Shown in pieces: positions 1 through 9,169 of a stretch of 64,000 nt of DNA. Made by a program: the position numbers and the translations under genes. Origin of the DNA: Harmonia axyridis (taxonomy: Eukaryota; Arthropoda; Insecta; Coleoptera; Coccinellidae); NCBI RefSeq assembly GCF_914767665.1, contig NC_059501.1:48236798-48300797 (forward strand). The letters are read 5' to 3'. The notes under the pieces are model-generated. The model worked only from the letters and a program-made list of their open reading frames with translations, did no database searches and was not told the origin of the DNA. Within the stretch, counting starts at the first letter, position 1, and each line of letters begins with the position of its first letter.

Positions 1-1095
1 ATCATCACGTGGTCGACAACTGACCTACAAGAAATGGACAGAGCAATAAGATGTATGCTCACGAAACATGGAGTCCACCACCCTCATTCCTCGACGATAA
101 GACTATATCTCCCACGTCATCAAGGAGGTCGAGGGTTATTGAGCCTGGAGAAAATCCATCAGGAGAACATCACCACATTATGAAATTACTTTCTGAAAAA
201 AAACTCACCTTTCTTCCGGGCAATTCAGAAAGCGGATAAGGATATCTCGGCTTTGCGCCTCTCGGGATCATACCCCCAATCGGTAGATCGTACAATAGAG
301 GATCTCACTGAGGAATGGTGCTCCAAAGCCTTGCACGGAAGATACCCTGCTTGCCTGAAAAAGGAAAATATAAATAAAAAGGAGTCGTTAACTTACCTGA
401 CAGCAGGGTACCTCTTTCCGGAGACAGAAGGTCGACTAATGGCAATACAGGATCAGGTGATTCCCATAAGAATGTACCAGAAAAATATTGCCAAACTCGA
501 CGTACCATCTGATCGCTGTCGCAAATGTTCCCAAGCACCTGAAACATTACAACATGTAACTTCATCTTGTCCTATACTTGCTCCAAGAGATTACCTGGAG
601 AGGCATAACTCCATGGCGAAGATCTACCACCAACAGATTGCGTTGAAGCTGGGTTTAATCCGGGAAAACCTACCAACTCACATATATGTTCCAAAACCTC
701 TCCTACAGAATGCACGCTACAAACTATATTGGGACTGCACCTTAGTAACGGATCGAGCGGTGATGCATAACAGACCTGATATCGCGCTCTTCGATACTGA
801 ACAAAAAACATGTATACTCATAGAGTTCACGATCCCGGCGGACGATAACATCACGAAAGCTTACACGGAAAAAATAACCAAATACGGTGACTTGGCATTC
901 CAACTACGTGAGCTCCACAATTTGAGGACGATCAGCATTTTCCCGATGATCATATCGGTGAATGGCTTGGTGGAGACACACCTGCTGGAGAATACTAAGA
1001 GATTGTGCCTGGAACCTGATGTCATTTCAGCTTCCCAAAAGCAAGTGATCCTGTCTACCACCCGAATCGTTAGAAAATTTCTACAAGGATTCTGA
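1..1095 (+). pseudogene. R4/Dong-like non-LTR retrotransposon, 3' part (copy A)
   Basis: The C-terminal part of the single ORF of a non-LTR retrotransposon with a restriction-like endonuclease (RLE); the 5' end lies outside the window. Frame 1 is open from base 1 to the stop at 1093-1095 except for one in-frame TGA at 181-183. Copy C (2382-4304) has a sense codon at the matching place, so this copy is inactivated by a point mutation. Visible are the CCHC motif (CRKC, then H and C) and the endonuclease core with RPD and then IEFT. The family nicks target DNA and primes reverse transcription there. The tail runs into poly(A) and (TA)n. Confidence 0.88.
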
Positions 1096-1163
1096 ACACT
1101 ATTTTGATCTTGACAATGTGTTTGTCCGATTGAAATTAAACCAAACCCGAAGAGATGGTGGAA

Positions 1164-1165
1164 GA

Positions 1166-1239
<74 letters not shown>
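1164..1239. repeat. Poly(A) tail joined to (TA)n microsatellite
   Basis: About ten A residues directly follow the copy A 3' UTR and pass without a break into roughly 33 TA dinucleotides. The same arrangement closes copies B and C. Confidence 0.95.
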
Positions 1240-1241
<2 letters not shown>

Positions 1242-1450
1242 TGAATCTATTAAGGGAATTCGACTGATAGAGTATTTGAGACTAATTTACTTGAAAATTT
1301 GCGTTAATTGATGAATTTTAAATTATTAAGGAGACAACCTCAAATTCTTAACCCTGAGGAAGGAACCAATCAGTTCCGAAAGCTTGGTATGAATAAAGAG
1401 TAAAACCGAAATCCTTCTTATCAATCGAATTCCCTTAATAGATTCACGAT
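1238..1450. mobile_element. Small TIR element with hammerhead-like core
   Basis: A 213-bp element with perfect 26-bp terminal inverted repeats (1238-1263 and 1425-1450). Inside, CTGAGGA at 1354-1360 is followed by a GGAAC/GTTCC stem with a 6-base loop and then GAAA at 1378-1381. This is the CUGANGA-stem II-GAAA layout of a hammerhead ribozyme core, as known from Penelope-like elements. One unpaired A at the base of stem II weakens the fit. It carries no ORF. It could be a MITE or a Penelope-like terminal fragment. Confidence 0.5.
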
Positions 1451-1483
1451 ATTTATAGTACGACTGTTATCTGGAGACAATAA

Positions 1484-1488
1484 TAATA

Positions 1489-1538
<50 letters not shown>
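1484..1538. repeat. (TA)n and poly(T) at the 3' end of copy B
   Basis: About 13 TA units followed by about 28 T. Read on the minus strand this is copy B's poly(A) tail running into (TA)n, the mirror image of copies A and C. Confidence 0.93.
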
Positions 1539-1542
<4 letters not shown>

Positions 1543-2373
1543 ATCACTGTTTGCAACAGGTTTTACCCATACTTGTCGGACTGGTCGTCAAGACAAGAAT
1601 GGCAGCTACGATTCCTGCAGGAATTTTCGTACGATCCTGGTTGTACTGAGGATTACCTGTTTCTGCGAGCTTGAGATGACTTCGCGGGGGAGACACAGTC
1701 TATCTGTATTTCCAATAAGGTGCTCCTCCACGAGTCCGTTGACAGAAATAATCAGCGGGAGTATGCTGATCGACTTGAGCTTGTACAGTTCGCGCAGTTG
1801 AAAGGCAAGATCGGCGTACTTTGACAATTTCTCCGTATACGCTCTCGTGAGGTTATCGTCGGCAGGTATCGTGAAATCCAGTAGCAGACATGTTTCCCTC
1901 TCCATGTCGAATAAAGCAACATCCGGTCTGTTATGCGCGACCCCTCTATCTGTGATAAGTGTAGCATCCCAGTATAGCTTATAGCGTTGGTTTTGCAGGA
2001 GCGTCTTGGGCTGATACAAGTGTTTCTGCTCTTCATTCTGGATTAGACCAAGTTTTAAGGCTAGTTGTTGGTGGTAAATTTTGCCCATGGCATTATGTCT
2101 ATCTAAATAATCTCTTGATGCCAGGATTGTGCATGAAGAGGTCACATGCTGTATGGACTCCTGCGCCTGGGAACATTTTCTGCATCGATCGGATGGAATA
2201 TTCTGCTTCGTTATATGCTTCAGGTACATTCTCGTTGGCATGACCTGGTCCTGGATTGCCATGAGCCGCCCCTCTGTCTCAGGAAAGAGATATCCCGCAC
2301 GCAGGTAGGTAAGAGATTCACTTTTATTGATGTTTTTACTTTTCAGATGTCCAGGATATCTACCTACGAACAA
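1539..2373 (-). pseudogene. R4/Dong-like non-LTR retrotransposon, 5'-truncated (copy B)
   Basis: A minus-strand coding stretch of 255 codons (2373 to 1606) plus a 67-bp 3' UTR, homologous to the last ~40% of copy C. It begins at the GRYPG segment and includes the CCHC motif (CRKC ... H ... C) and the endonuclease signature (RPD then LDFT). There are no stops or frameshifts, so the only defect is 5' truncation. Its 5' break abuts the 5' break of copy C at about 2362-2373, giving a head-to-head pair. Confidence 0.88.
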
Positions 2374-4304
2374 ACAATCTCATGGCTCTAGAACAGGGTG
2401 GTGGGCGAATTAAAACAAAAGGCTCCAAGGAGCTCCTGGTTATTGACTACATAATCACTAAACAGGCACGTAAGAAACTGAGGAATATCTCAGTCGCGTG
2501 GGTAGACTATCACAAAGCGTTTGACTCGGTACCTCACTCCTGGCTGCTAAGGGTTCTCGAAATTCATGGCATCGATAAGGGAATCATCAATCTCTTGGAC
2601 TTCCTAATGTGTACCTGGAGAACCTCCCTCTCTGTCCGTGTTGGAGATGAGATAAAAAAGTCAAACAATATCGAGATAAATCGAGGTGTTTTTCAGGGCG
2701 ATACTCTCAGTGCTGTCTGGTTCTGTATGGCACTCAATCCTCTGAGCATGCTACTCAAGAACACAAAATACGGATACATCATTGACAAGCCTAGACAAAT
2801 CCGAGTTAATCATAGTTTGTATATAGATGATCTCAAATTATATGGAGCCAACTCTGATCAGCTGAGAAGACTTATAGAAATAGTCTCGCAGTTCAGTGAC
2901 TCTATCGGTATGAGTTTTGGGATTGAAAAGTGTGCGACCCTGGACGTGATACGCGGAAAAATCCAAAACGAAAGGCTTGCAACGACGTTGATGAATCAGA
3001 CAGTCATACCATCTTTGGGCGTAGGAGATTCATACAAGTATTTGGGAGTCCAGCAAGCTTTGGATATTCAGACATCGGAAATGAAGAAAATTTATAAGCA
3101 AAGATTGATCAAAAGAATAACAATCCTTCTGAAGTCGAAATTGAATGCTCGATCACTTTTTACTGCCATTAATATCTGGGCAATGCCCACAATAACATAC
3201 TCATTTGGGATTTTGACTTGGTCGACAACGGAACTGAAAGAAATGGATAGAGCGATAAGATCCCTACTGACACAATCTGGAGTACACCATCCCCACTCAT
3301 CGGTGATCCGCCTGTACCTGCCACGCCATCAAGGGGGCCGGGGCTTGCTCAGCTTGGAGGATGTCCACAAGGAAAATATAAAATCATTACGGAAGTATTT
3401 CCTTGAAAGGAACTCACCATTTTTCCGGGCAATCCGCGAAGCGGACCAACATCTGTCGGCTCTAAGACTCTCAGAACCAGACGTTCAATGTTCTGATCGA
3501 TCAATGGAGCAGCTTATTGAAGAATGGAATGCTAAAGCATTACATGGAAGATATCCTGGATGCCTGAAAAAAGAGGAAGTTAATAGGGTGGAGTCATTGA
3601 CTTACCTGAGAGCCGGATACTTGTATCCAGAAACCGAAGGTAGGCTCCTGGCAATACAGGATCAGGTAATGCCAACCAGGATGTACCAGAAATACATCGC
3701 TAAGCTGGACATTCCCTCCGACCGCTGTCGCAAATGTCTCCGGGCTCCTGAGACGATACAACATATAACATCTTCCTGTCCCATCTTGGCACCAAGAGAG
3801 TATCTTGAGAGACATAATTCCATGGCAAGAATCTACCATCAGAAGATAGCACTGAATTTGGGTTTGCTCCGGGATGAAACCCCAAACCATCTATATGCCC
3901 CGAAAACTCTGATGGAAAATGCGAGATCTAAACTCTACTGGGACTCTGCATTAGTAACGGACAGAAATGTGATGCATAATAGACCCGACATCACACTTTT
4001 CGACAATCAAAGAAAAACGTGTATGTTGTTGGAGTTCACAATCCCGGCAGATGACAACATTACAAGAGCATACACTGAGAAAATTACAAAGTACGGTGAT
4101 CTGGCATTTCAGCTAAAGGAGATGTATGACCTGAAAAAAATTAGTATTCTTCCATTAATAATATCAACTAATGGAATGGTGGAAGCGCACTTACCTGAGA
4201 ACACAAAACGATTGTGTCTGCAACCTGATGTTGTCTCTACCTCCCAGAAGCAGGTCATCTTAAGTACAACCCGAATTGTTAGGAAGTTTCTGCAAGGTTT
4301 CTGA
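2362..4304 (+). CDS. R4/Dong-like reverse transcriptase with restriction-like endonuclease, 5'-truncated (copy C)
   Basis: The best-preserved copy: 640 codons from the ATG at 2382, with homology beginning slightly upstream at about 2362, so that ATG is internal and not the native start. Reverse transcriptase motifs include DYHKAFDSVPHSW, then FQGDTLSA, then the catalytic YIDD at residues 147-150. A thumb region and the CCHC motif (Cys449, Cys452, then His and Cys) follow. The RLE core has Arg534-Pro535-Asp536 and Glu551. This architecture (RT, CCHC, C-terminal RLE, no APE domain) belongs to the R2/R4/Dong groups. The N-terminal DNA-binding part is missing, so it cannot act alone. The frame is otherwise intact, suggesting a young insertion. 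Confidence 0.9.
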
Positions 4305-4366
4305 GCATGGTGTTAACTTTGATGAATCATCCAGTTAATGTCAGATATCCCTTATAGGTGATAATT

Positions 4367-4367
<1 letters not shown>

Positions 4368-4406
<39 letters not shown>
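4368..4406. repeat. Poly(A) and (TA)n at the 3' end of copy C
   Basis: Fourteen A then about 12 TA units after copy C. The LTR element at 4407 is inserted into the end of this TA run, which supplies its ATAT duplication. Confidence 0.95.
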
Positions 4407-4412
<6 letters not shown>

Positions 4413-4838
4413 ATTCCTCTTTGGAATAATGCACGATGTAGAAGAAAGAATAGCAGGATTGCTGTCACCAGGGCAGCTTTATTAAGGAAAGCTCCGTAAA
4501 ACTTGATGAGATGAGAAGAAAAGGGTTTGCTGAGGGTAGATGCGATGATGGGTTGAGTTCACTTGTAGTTACACTTAACTTTCACTTATTAGGGTTTTTT
4601 AGGAGATGCACTCGTTAAGGAAGAATACGAAATATTATGTAGAACGATATTTATTAAGATTCTCGACGGAAAGATAAGATATGAACTGATGGAAAGAAAG
4701 ATCGGAACTGATCGGATCAGAGGAAAGATTAGAACTGATTTAATGGCGGTGTGCTGCTTCTTTTATATTGATATGATAAATGCTGCTGTCAGCAGAAAGT
4801 AATAATGAATAGGCTTATTGTTATAGGGGTTGCCAACA
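4407..4838 (-). repeat. 3' LTR of errantivirus-like element
   Basis: Matches 12864-13295 over its full 432 bp with about one mismatch. It has TG...CA ends with 5-bp terminal inversions. Confidence 0.96.
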
Positions 4839-4855
4839 CCTCCCCCCTAAAAAGA
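4839..4855 (-). other. Polypurine tract
   Basis: On the element strand this reads TTTTTAGGGGGGAGG immediately before the 3' LTR, the expected primer site for plus-strand DNA synthesis. Confidence 0.85.
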
Positions 4856-5151
4856 TTTTTGATTACATTTTTTAAATGAAGAGCAAAAATCTAGAAGCAA
4901 CAGATCACCTTACAAAACATAAAAATATCTAAGTTATGGAGCTGGTACATCGGTACAGTTATAGAAATATTATTATAAATAACAAATGAATCAATAAAAT
5001 AAGAGAACATGGCATTTTCCAGAATTAAAATATTAAATATGAAAACATTAATTATCATGAAAATTAAGAATGTTATTAAAATATAAAAATATGTTGAGAT
5101 TATTGAAATTCAAAATTCTTTTCAAAAGTTCAAGGTAAGCTGAAAATAAAG

Positions 5152-7146
5152 TTATAAAGGATTAATCTTGATTCCTTGGAGTCTCTTGGATCTTCTCATT
5201 GACTGGGATCCGGTGCTGATGGCATCTTCAGAAGGACGTGAAGTAGAAGGTTTAGGGTAGTTGAGACGCTCTAACTCTACATCGTAGAAGACTGGAATTG
5301 GTTGCTCGACTGGCGTTGTACAGCATTGATTGAATATCTGAAAACATGGACTTCCTTCGATTGCTCTGGGTTTCTTGGTACAGCAGAGGTATCTTCTTAA
5401 GAATTGAAGGAAACCACACCATTTTAGAATGTTGTAACCAATGATGAGAGTGATCAAGCCAAGTATTATTGGAATTATTGTTTGAAGCCATGATGAATGT
5501 TGAATCACAAAGGGTTTGTTCAGTTGTTGTTGAAGTTGCTCATCAAATTCACTTAGTTTGTGTTGAGCATATTGTAACTCATGAAGATTAATTTGTGTGA
5601 ATTTGAGAGGTTCCAAATGTATGGAGTTCAGAGTAATATTTTCTTTTAATTTTTCACAACAGTCATCGTCGACTATATTTGTAGAAGGAATTTCAAAACT
5701 TGAATTAGTAGACATCAAAATAGAATTGGTTTCAAGATTGACTTGGTTGGTGAAGGCTTTACAATTTTGATTAAGTTCTAAGGTTCCCATTTGCTTGATA
5801 ACTTCATTTTTCAAAGGATCTTCATCGCAAATAATCGTTAGTTGGGTTGGAGTAGAAACAGAAAATAACCATAGATTGTTGTCAATTTCATGCCAGATTT
5901 CAGCGTCAGCAATTAAATTTCTTGTGTTACATGACTTTGGAATTGATTTTCTCACAGCAGATATTAATTGAACTTCACATGCAGCATCGGTCTTTCTAAG
6001 GGTAGGCATCTTCTTGCATATCCATTCCTTTGGATGGTATTCTTCACAATTTGCCAAAGTATCGACCATCAAATAACTAGTTCTCATATGGGAGATAAGG
6101 AGAAAGGATTTGGATGGTTCAATATAGGAAAATAAAGTATTATCATTTTTGTGTGGAGTAGGTAAAGACAACATATGATAAATGTCAAGTTTTTCAAGAG
6201 AAGCAAGAGGTATCTCAAAAGCAATAATTAATAAGTCTTTTGTTAGAAATGATTTTAAATTCATGATTTTATAATAAAGATAAACATTTTCAATATTAAG
6301 AGAAATTGGAAGAGTGAACTTTGAAGATATAATTGATAATTCATGGAGCAATTGTTCTGGAAAAAGTATTCTATAACTTATAATACCATGTTGTAATAAA
6401 ATGAAATCATTGACATAATTTTCAAGAGTATTCAATACTTCATCAGTCATTTCTATAAGTAACAATAAATGATTGGCGATATGAGTTTCAATTTCAAAAG
6501 ATTCTTTCATTCTCTCTACTTGTTTTGAATAAACGTAGAATGCTTTCAAATTATTATTGAGGATTTCGATATTTTCATTCATTTTACGAAAAGAACTGTT
6601 GAAGTTAGAAATAGTTGAAGATAAAATGGAAATTTGTTGTTGCATTAATACTTTAGTTTGTTTATTATTATTGATTAGTTCATTTATTGAATCTGAATAA
6701 AATTCAGCATCATTTGAATCAGGGGTACCGATAAACCATTTGATTGCTGTGCCAACTCCATTTAAAATACCGCGTTTCTTTCTTTGAGGAGATATTTGAT
6801 GAGAAATTGTTTTGTATAATTGTTTGATAAGATTCATTTTTGTTTTAACATAATTTAATTGATTTTTACAATCACTTGAAATGTGATCAGCCATTGCAAT
6901 TTTACATATATTTGAGGAAGCCGTGTAATAAAGAGAAATATGTTCTACTTGAAATTTAATGTTGGTTAAATTATGATACGTCAGAAGAGTAAATCGATTG
7001 TTTGAAATTTGCGCTTTTCCTAGATAATGAAATAACAGACCCGAGGAAGAATCAATAGAGGATATTTTATATTTGTTTTGATGTGCTCGGATTGGGGCTA
7101 GGAATATGAATGCAAGGAGGAGAAGAACCGTGGTCTTCATTTTCAT
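5152..7146 (-). CDS. env: Envelope glycoprotein, baculovirus F-like (errantivirus env)
   Basis: 664 codons from an ATG at 7144-7146. Visible are a hydrophobic signal peptide (residues about 5-21), a basic furin-type site RKKR at residues 122-125 followed by a Gly-rich hydrophobic fusion-peptide-like stretch, many N-glycosylation sequons, and one strong transmembrane segment near residues 555-575 with a short Cys-containing cytoplasmic tail. This is the layout of the baculovirus F / errantivirus Env family, which mediates membrane fusion. It overlaps the end of pol by 80 bp in another frame, so expression would need a spliced subgenomic RNA, as known for gypsy. The frame is intact. Confidence 0.9.
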   Translation of the reverse strand: MKMKTTVLLLLAFIFLAPIRAHQNKYKISSIDSSSGLLFHYLGKAQISNNRFTLLTYHNLTNIKFQVEHISLYYTASSNICKIAMADHISSDCKNQLNYVKTKMNLIKQLYKTISHQISPQRKKRGILNGVGTAIKWFIGTPDSNDAEFYSDSINELINNNKQTKVLMQQQISILSSTISNFNSSFRKMNENIEILNNNLKAFYVYSKQVERMKESFEIETHIANHLLLLIEMTDEVLNTLENYVNDFILLQHGIISYRILFPEQLLHELSIISSKFTLPISLNIENVYLYYKIMNLKSFLTKDLLIIAFEIPLASLEKLDIYHMLSLPTPHKNDNTLFSYIEPSKSFLLISHMRTSYLMVDTLANCEEYHPKEWICKKMPTLRKTDAACEVQLISAVRKSIPKSCNTRNLIADAEIWHEIDNNLWLFSVSTPTQLTIICDEDPLKNEVIKQMGTLELNQNCKAFTNQVNLETNSILMSTNSSFEIPSTNIVDDDCCEKLKENITLNSIHLEPLKFTQINLHELQYAQHKLSEFDEQLQQQLNKPFVIQHSSWLQTIIPIILGLITLIIGYNILKWCGFLQFLRRYLCCTKKPRAIEGSPCFQIFNQCCTTPVEQPIPVFYDVELERLNYPKPSTSRPSEDAISTGSQSMRRSKRLQGIKINPL

Positions 7147-9169
7147 CTGAAATTACATAAGGTTTTAATTGATTAAAATGATAGGTTTTCAATTTTGTTC
7201 TACTTATTCTTAAAGAGGCTGTTTGATTATTATGAATTTGTTCTATTTTATAAGGACCTTTATAATTTGGATTGAGTTTCTTATTCGTTGCCTTTGAATG
7301 ATTGTCATACAATAATACTAGATCTCCTTCGTTAAAAGCATATGTTCGATTATGTGATTTATCATAATATTCTTTCGATTTATTTTTTGATTTAATCAGG
7401 TTTTCACGTGCCGTTTCCCTTAAAATTTTCAATTTATTAGTTATATCGGTTGCAAGTTCCGAATAATTTGCTAAAGGTTTAGGTTTGTTAATTTGAGACG
7501 GTATTCTTGCTCGTTGTCCGAAAACTAATTCATAAGGGGTTTTCTGAGTTGATTTATGAATTGATGAATTATAGGTGAAAGTAGCAAAATTTAAAAATTC
7601 ATCCCAATTATCAGTGTCTTTATTTATATAGCATTTAAAATAATCCTTCAGAGTTAAATGAGTTCTTTCTAATGAACCTTGAGTTTGTGGATGATATGGA
7701 GTAGATTGTTTATGTTTAATTGACATCAATCGATTGATTTCTTTAAAGATATTTGAGGAAAATTCTACACCTTGATCAGTGAGGATTCTATCAGGAAATC
7801 CGAATTGTGTACAAAATTTAAGAAAATAAATTGCTACGGTTTTAGCATCATGAGTATTCAAAGAATATGCTTGAATAAATTTTGTAAGATCATCTTGAAT
7901 GGTTAAAATGAATCGATTATTATTTTTGGTGTTAGGAAGTGGACCTACGATATCTAGTGCAATTTGTTCACAAAATTTAGTTGAAGTGGTTGTTATAATC
8001 ATTGGGCTTTTATTATGTTTGAAATCAATTTTTGATTGTTGACAGATTTTACATTTCTTAATATATTGCCTTATTTCATCTTTCATGTTTTTCCAAGAAT
8101 ATAATTGTTTGATTTTCTCATAAGTGCGTTCGAATCCTTGATGACCACCTAGAGGTGAATCATGATTTTCAAATAAAATTTCTTTAATTAAGTTTTCATC
8201 ATGTACGAATATACGTTCTTCAGATAAAATTTCATAATCGAAATCACGGAATAGGAAATATAAAAGACTATAATAAGTTTCTTCTCGAATGACTGAATTT
8301 TGTTTGGATAAAGCTATATTTGGAATGACGAATTTCTGAATACCATTATATTTTAAAAGAAGTCGAAGATTGAATAAAGTTTCGAATAAATTTTCATAAA
8401 GAACAGATTCATCATAAAATTCTTTCAGAAATATAATATAAATAGATTGTTGAGGTAATCTTTTAACAACTATATCGGATATCTTCGAACGAGTAGGTAA
8501 ATCTGAAAATTTTGATTTTAAATAGTCTGAGAATTCATTAGAATCAGAAAGGTCACATGACATTGGTATTATAAAGTTTTTTATTTGTAAAATAGGAATA
8601 TTAATTAATTTTGGTTTTGGAATTTGAACTTCCCTTTGATGAAAATTCTTGAAATTGTCGAAAGTTAGTTCTTCTTCATTAATTGAATGGATAATTTTGG
8701 TTGAATCTTGATTTGAAAAATTATAAATTGATATCTTAATATTGGAATCTGAGAAAACATATTGAATCATTTTAAAAATTTTAGGCCAATATAATTTATC
8801 TAATCCACAAGCAATTCGTGGTAAAGCCAAATGAGTATCTTTATTTTTGATGCATAATTTTTTGAGATTTAGAAGTGAATTGAACACTGTTTTATAGGAT
8901 GGTTTTTCATGATAAAATTCTTTAGTTATGAGATAGTAAATGTTTCGATTCTTATGTCGAATTTTTGCAACTTGTCCAACTGATTTATTTTGAGATGAAA
9001 GATTTTTTATTTGTCCAAATTTATTTTTGAAAGAAAGAGCAATTCCTTTTCCCATATGGAAATCTTTAGAAACACAATGACCTAGAGAATATTTTTCAGG
9101 TGAATTGAATAAATCATCATTAATTTCCAAAATATTAGAAGGCTGCTCGATTTTATTTTGTTCATATAA
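7067..9169 (-). CDS. pol: Pol, distal part: tandem macrodomains plus integrase
   Basis: Open from just after the stop at 9170-9172, in the same frame as the upstream pol ORF. There is no evident ATG; the first near-cognate codon is TTG at 9130, used for numbering. Residues 1-145 form an OARD1/TARG1-like macrodomain: HCVSKDF, MGKGIA (26-31), YYLITK with Lys70, and PRIACGLD with Asp111. The human enzyme's catalytic Lys and Asp occupy these positions. Residues 180-300 look like a second, decayed macrodomain that keeps a Lys (236) but lacks the GLD motif. Then come the HHCC zinc site (330-363), the integrase catalytic residues Asp393, Asp452 and Glu488, and a GPY-type C-terminus. A macrodomain is not a standard part of Gypsy Pol. 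Confidence 0.88.
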   Translation of the reverse strand, partial: LYEQNKIEQPSNILEINDDLFNSPEKYSLGHCVSKDFHMGKGIALSFKNKFGQIKNLSSQNKSVGQVAKIRHKNRNIYYLITKEFYHEKPSYKTVFNSLLNLKKLCIKNKDTHLALPRIACGLDKLYWPKIFKMIQYVFSDSNIKISIYNFSNQDSTKIIHSINEEELTFDNFKNFHQREVQIPKPKLINIPILQIKNFIIPMSCDLSDSNEFSDYLKSKFSDLPTRSKISDIVVKRLPQQSIYIIFLKEFYDESVLYENLFETLFNLRLLLKYNGIQKFVIPNIALSKQNSVIREETYYSLLYFLFRDFDYEILSEERIFVHDENLIKEILFENHDSPLGGHQGFERTYEKIKQLYSWKNMKDEIRQYIKKCKICQQSKIDFKHNKSPMIITTTSTKFCEQIALDIVGPLPNTKNNNRFILTIQDDLTKFIQAYSLNTHDAKTVAIYFLKFCTQFGFPDRILTDQGVEFSSNIFKEINRLMSIKHKQSTPYHPQTQGSLERTHLTLKDYFKCYINKDTDNWDEFLNFATFTYNSSIHKSTQKTPYELVFGQRARIPSQINKPKPLANYSELATDITNKLKILRETARENLIKSKNKSKEYYDKSHNRTYAFNEGDLVLLYDNHSKATNKKLNPNYKGPYKIEQIHNNQTASLRISRTKLKTYHFNQLKPYVISDENEDHGSSPPCIHIPSPNPSTSKQI

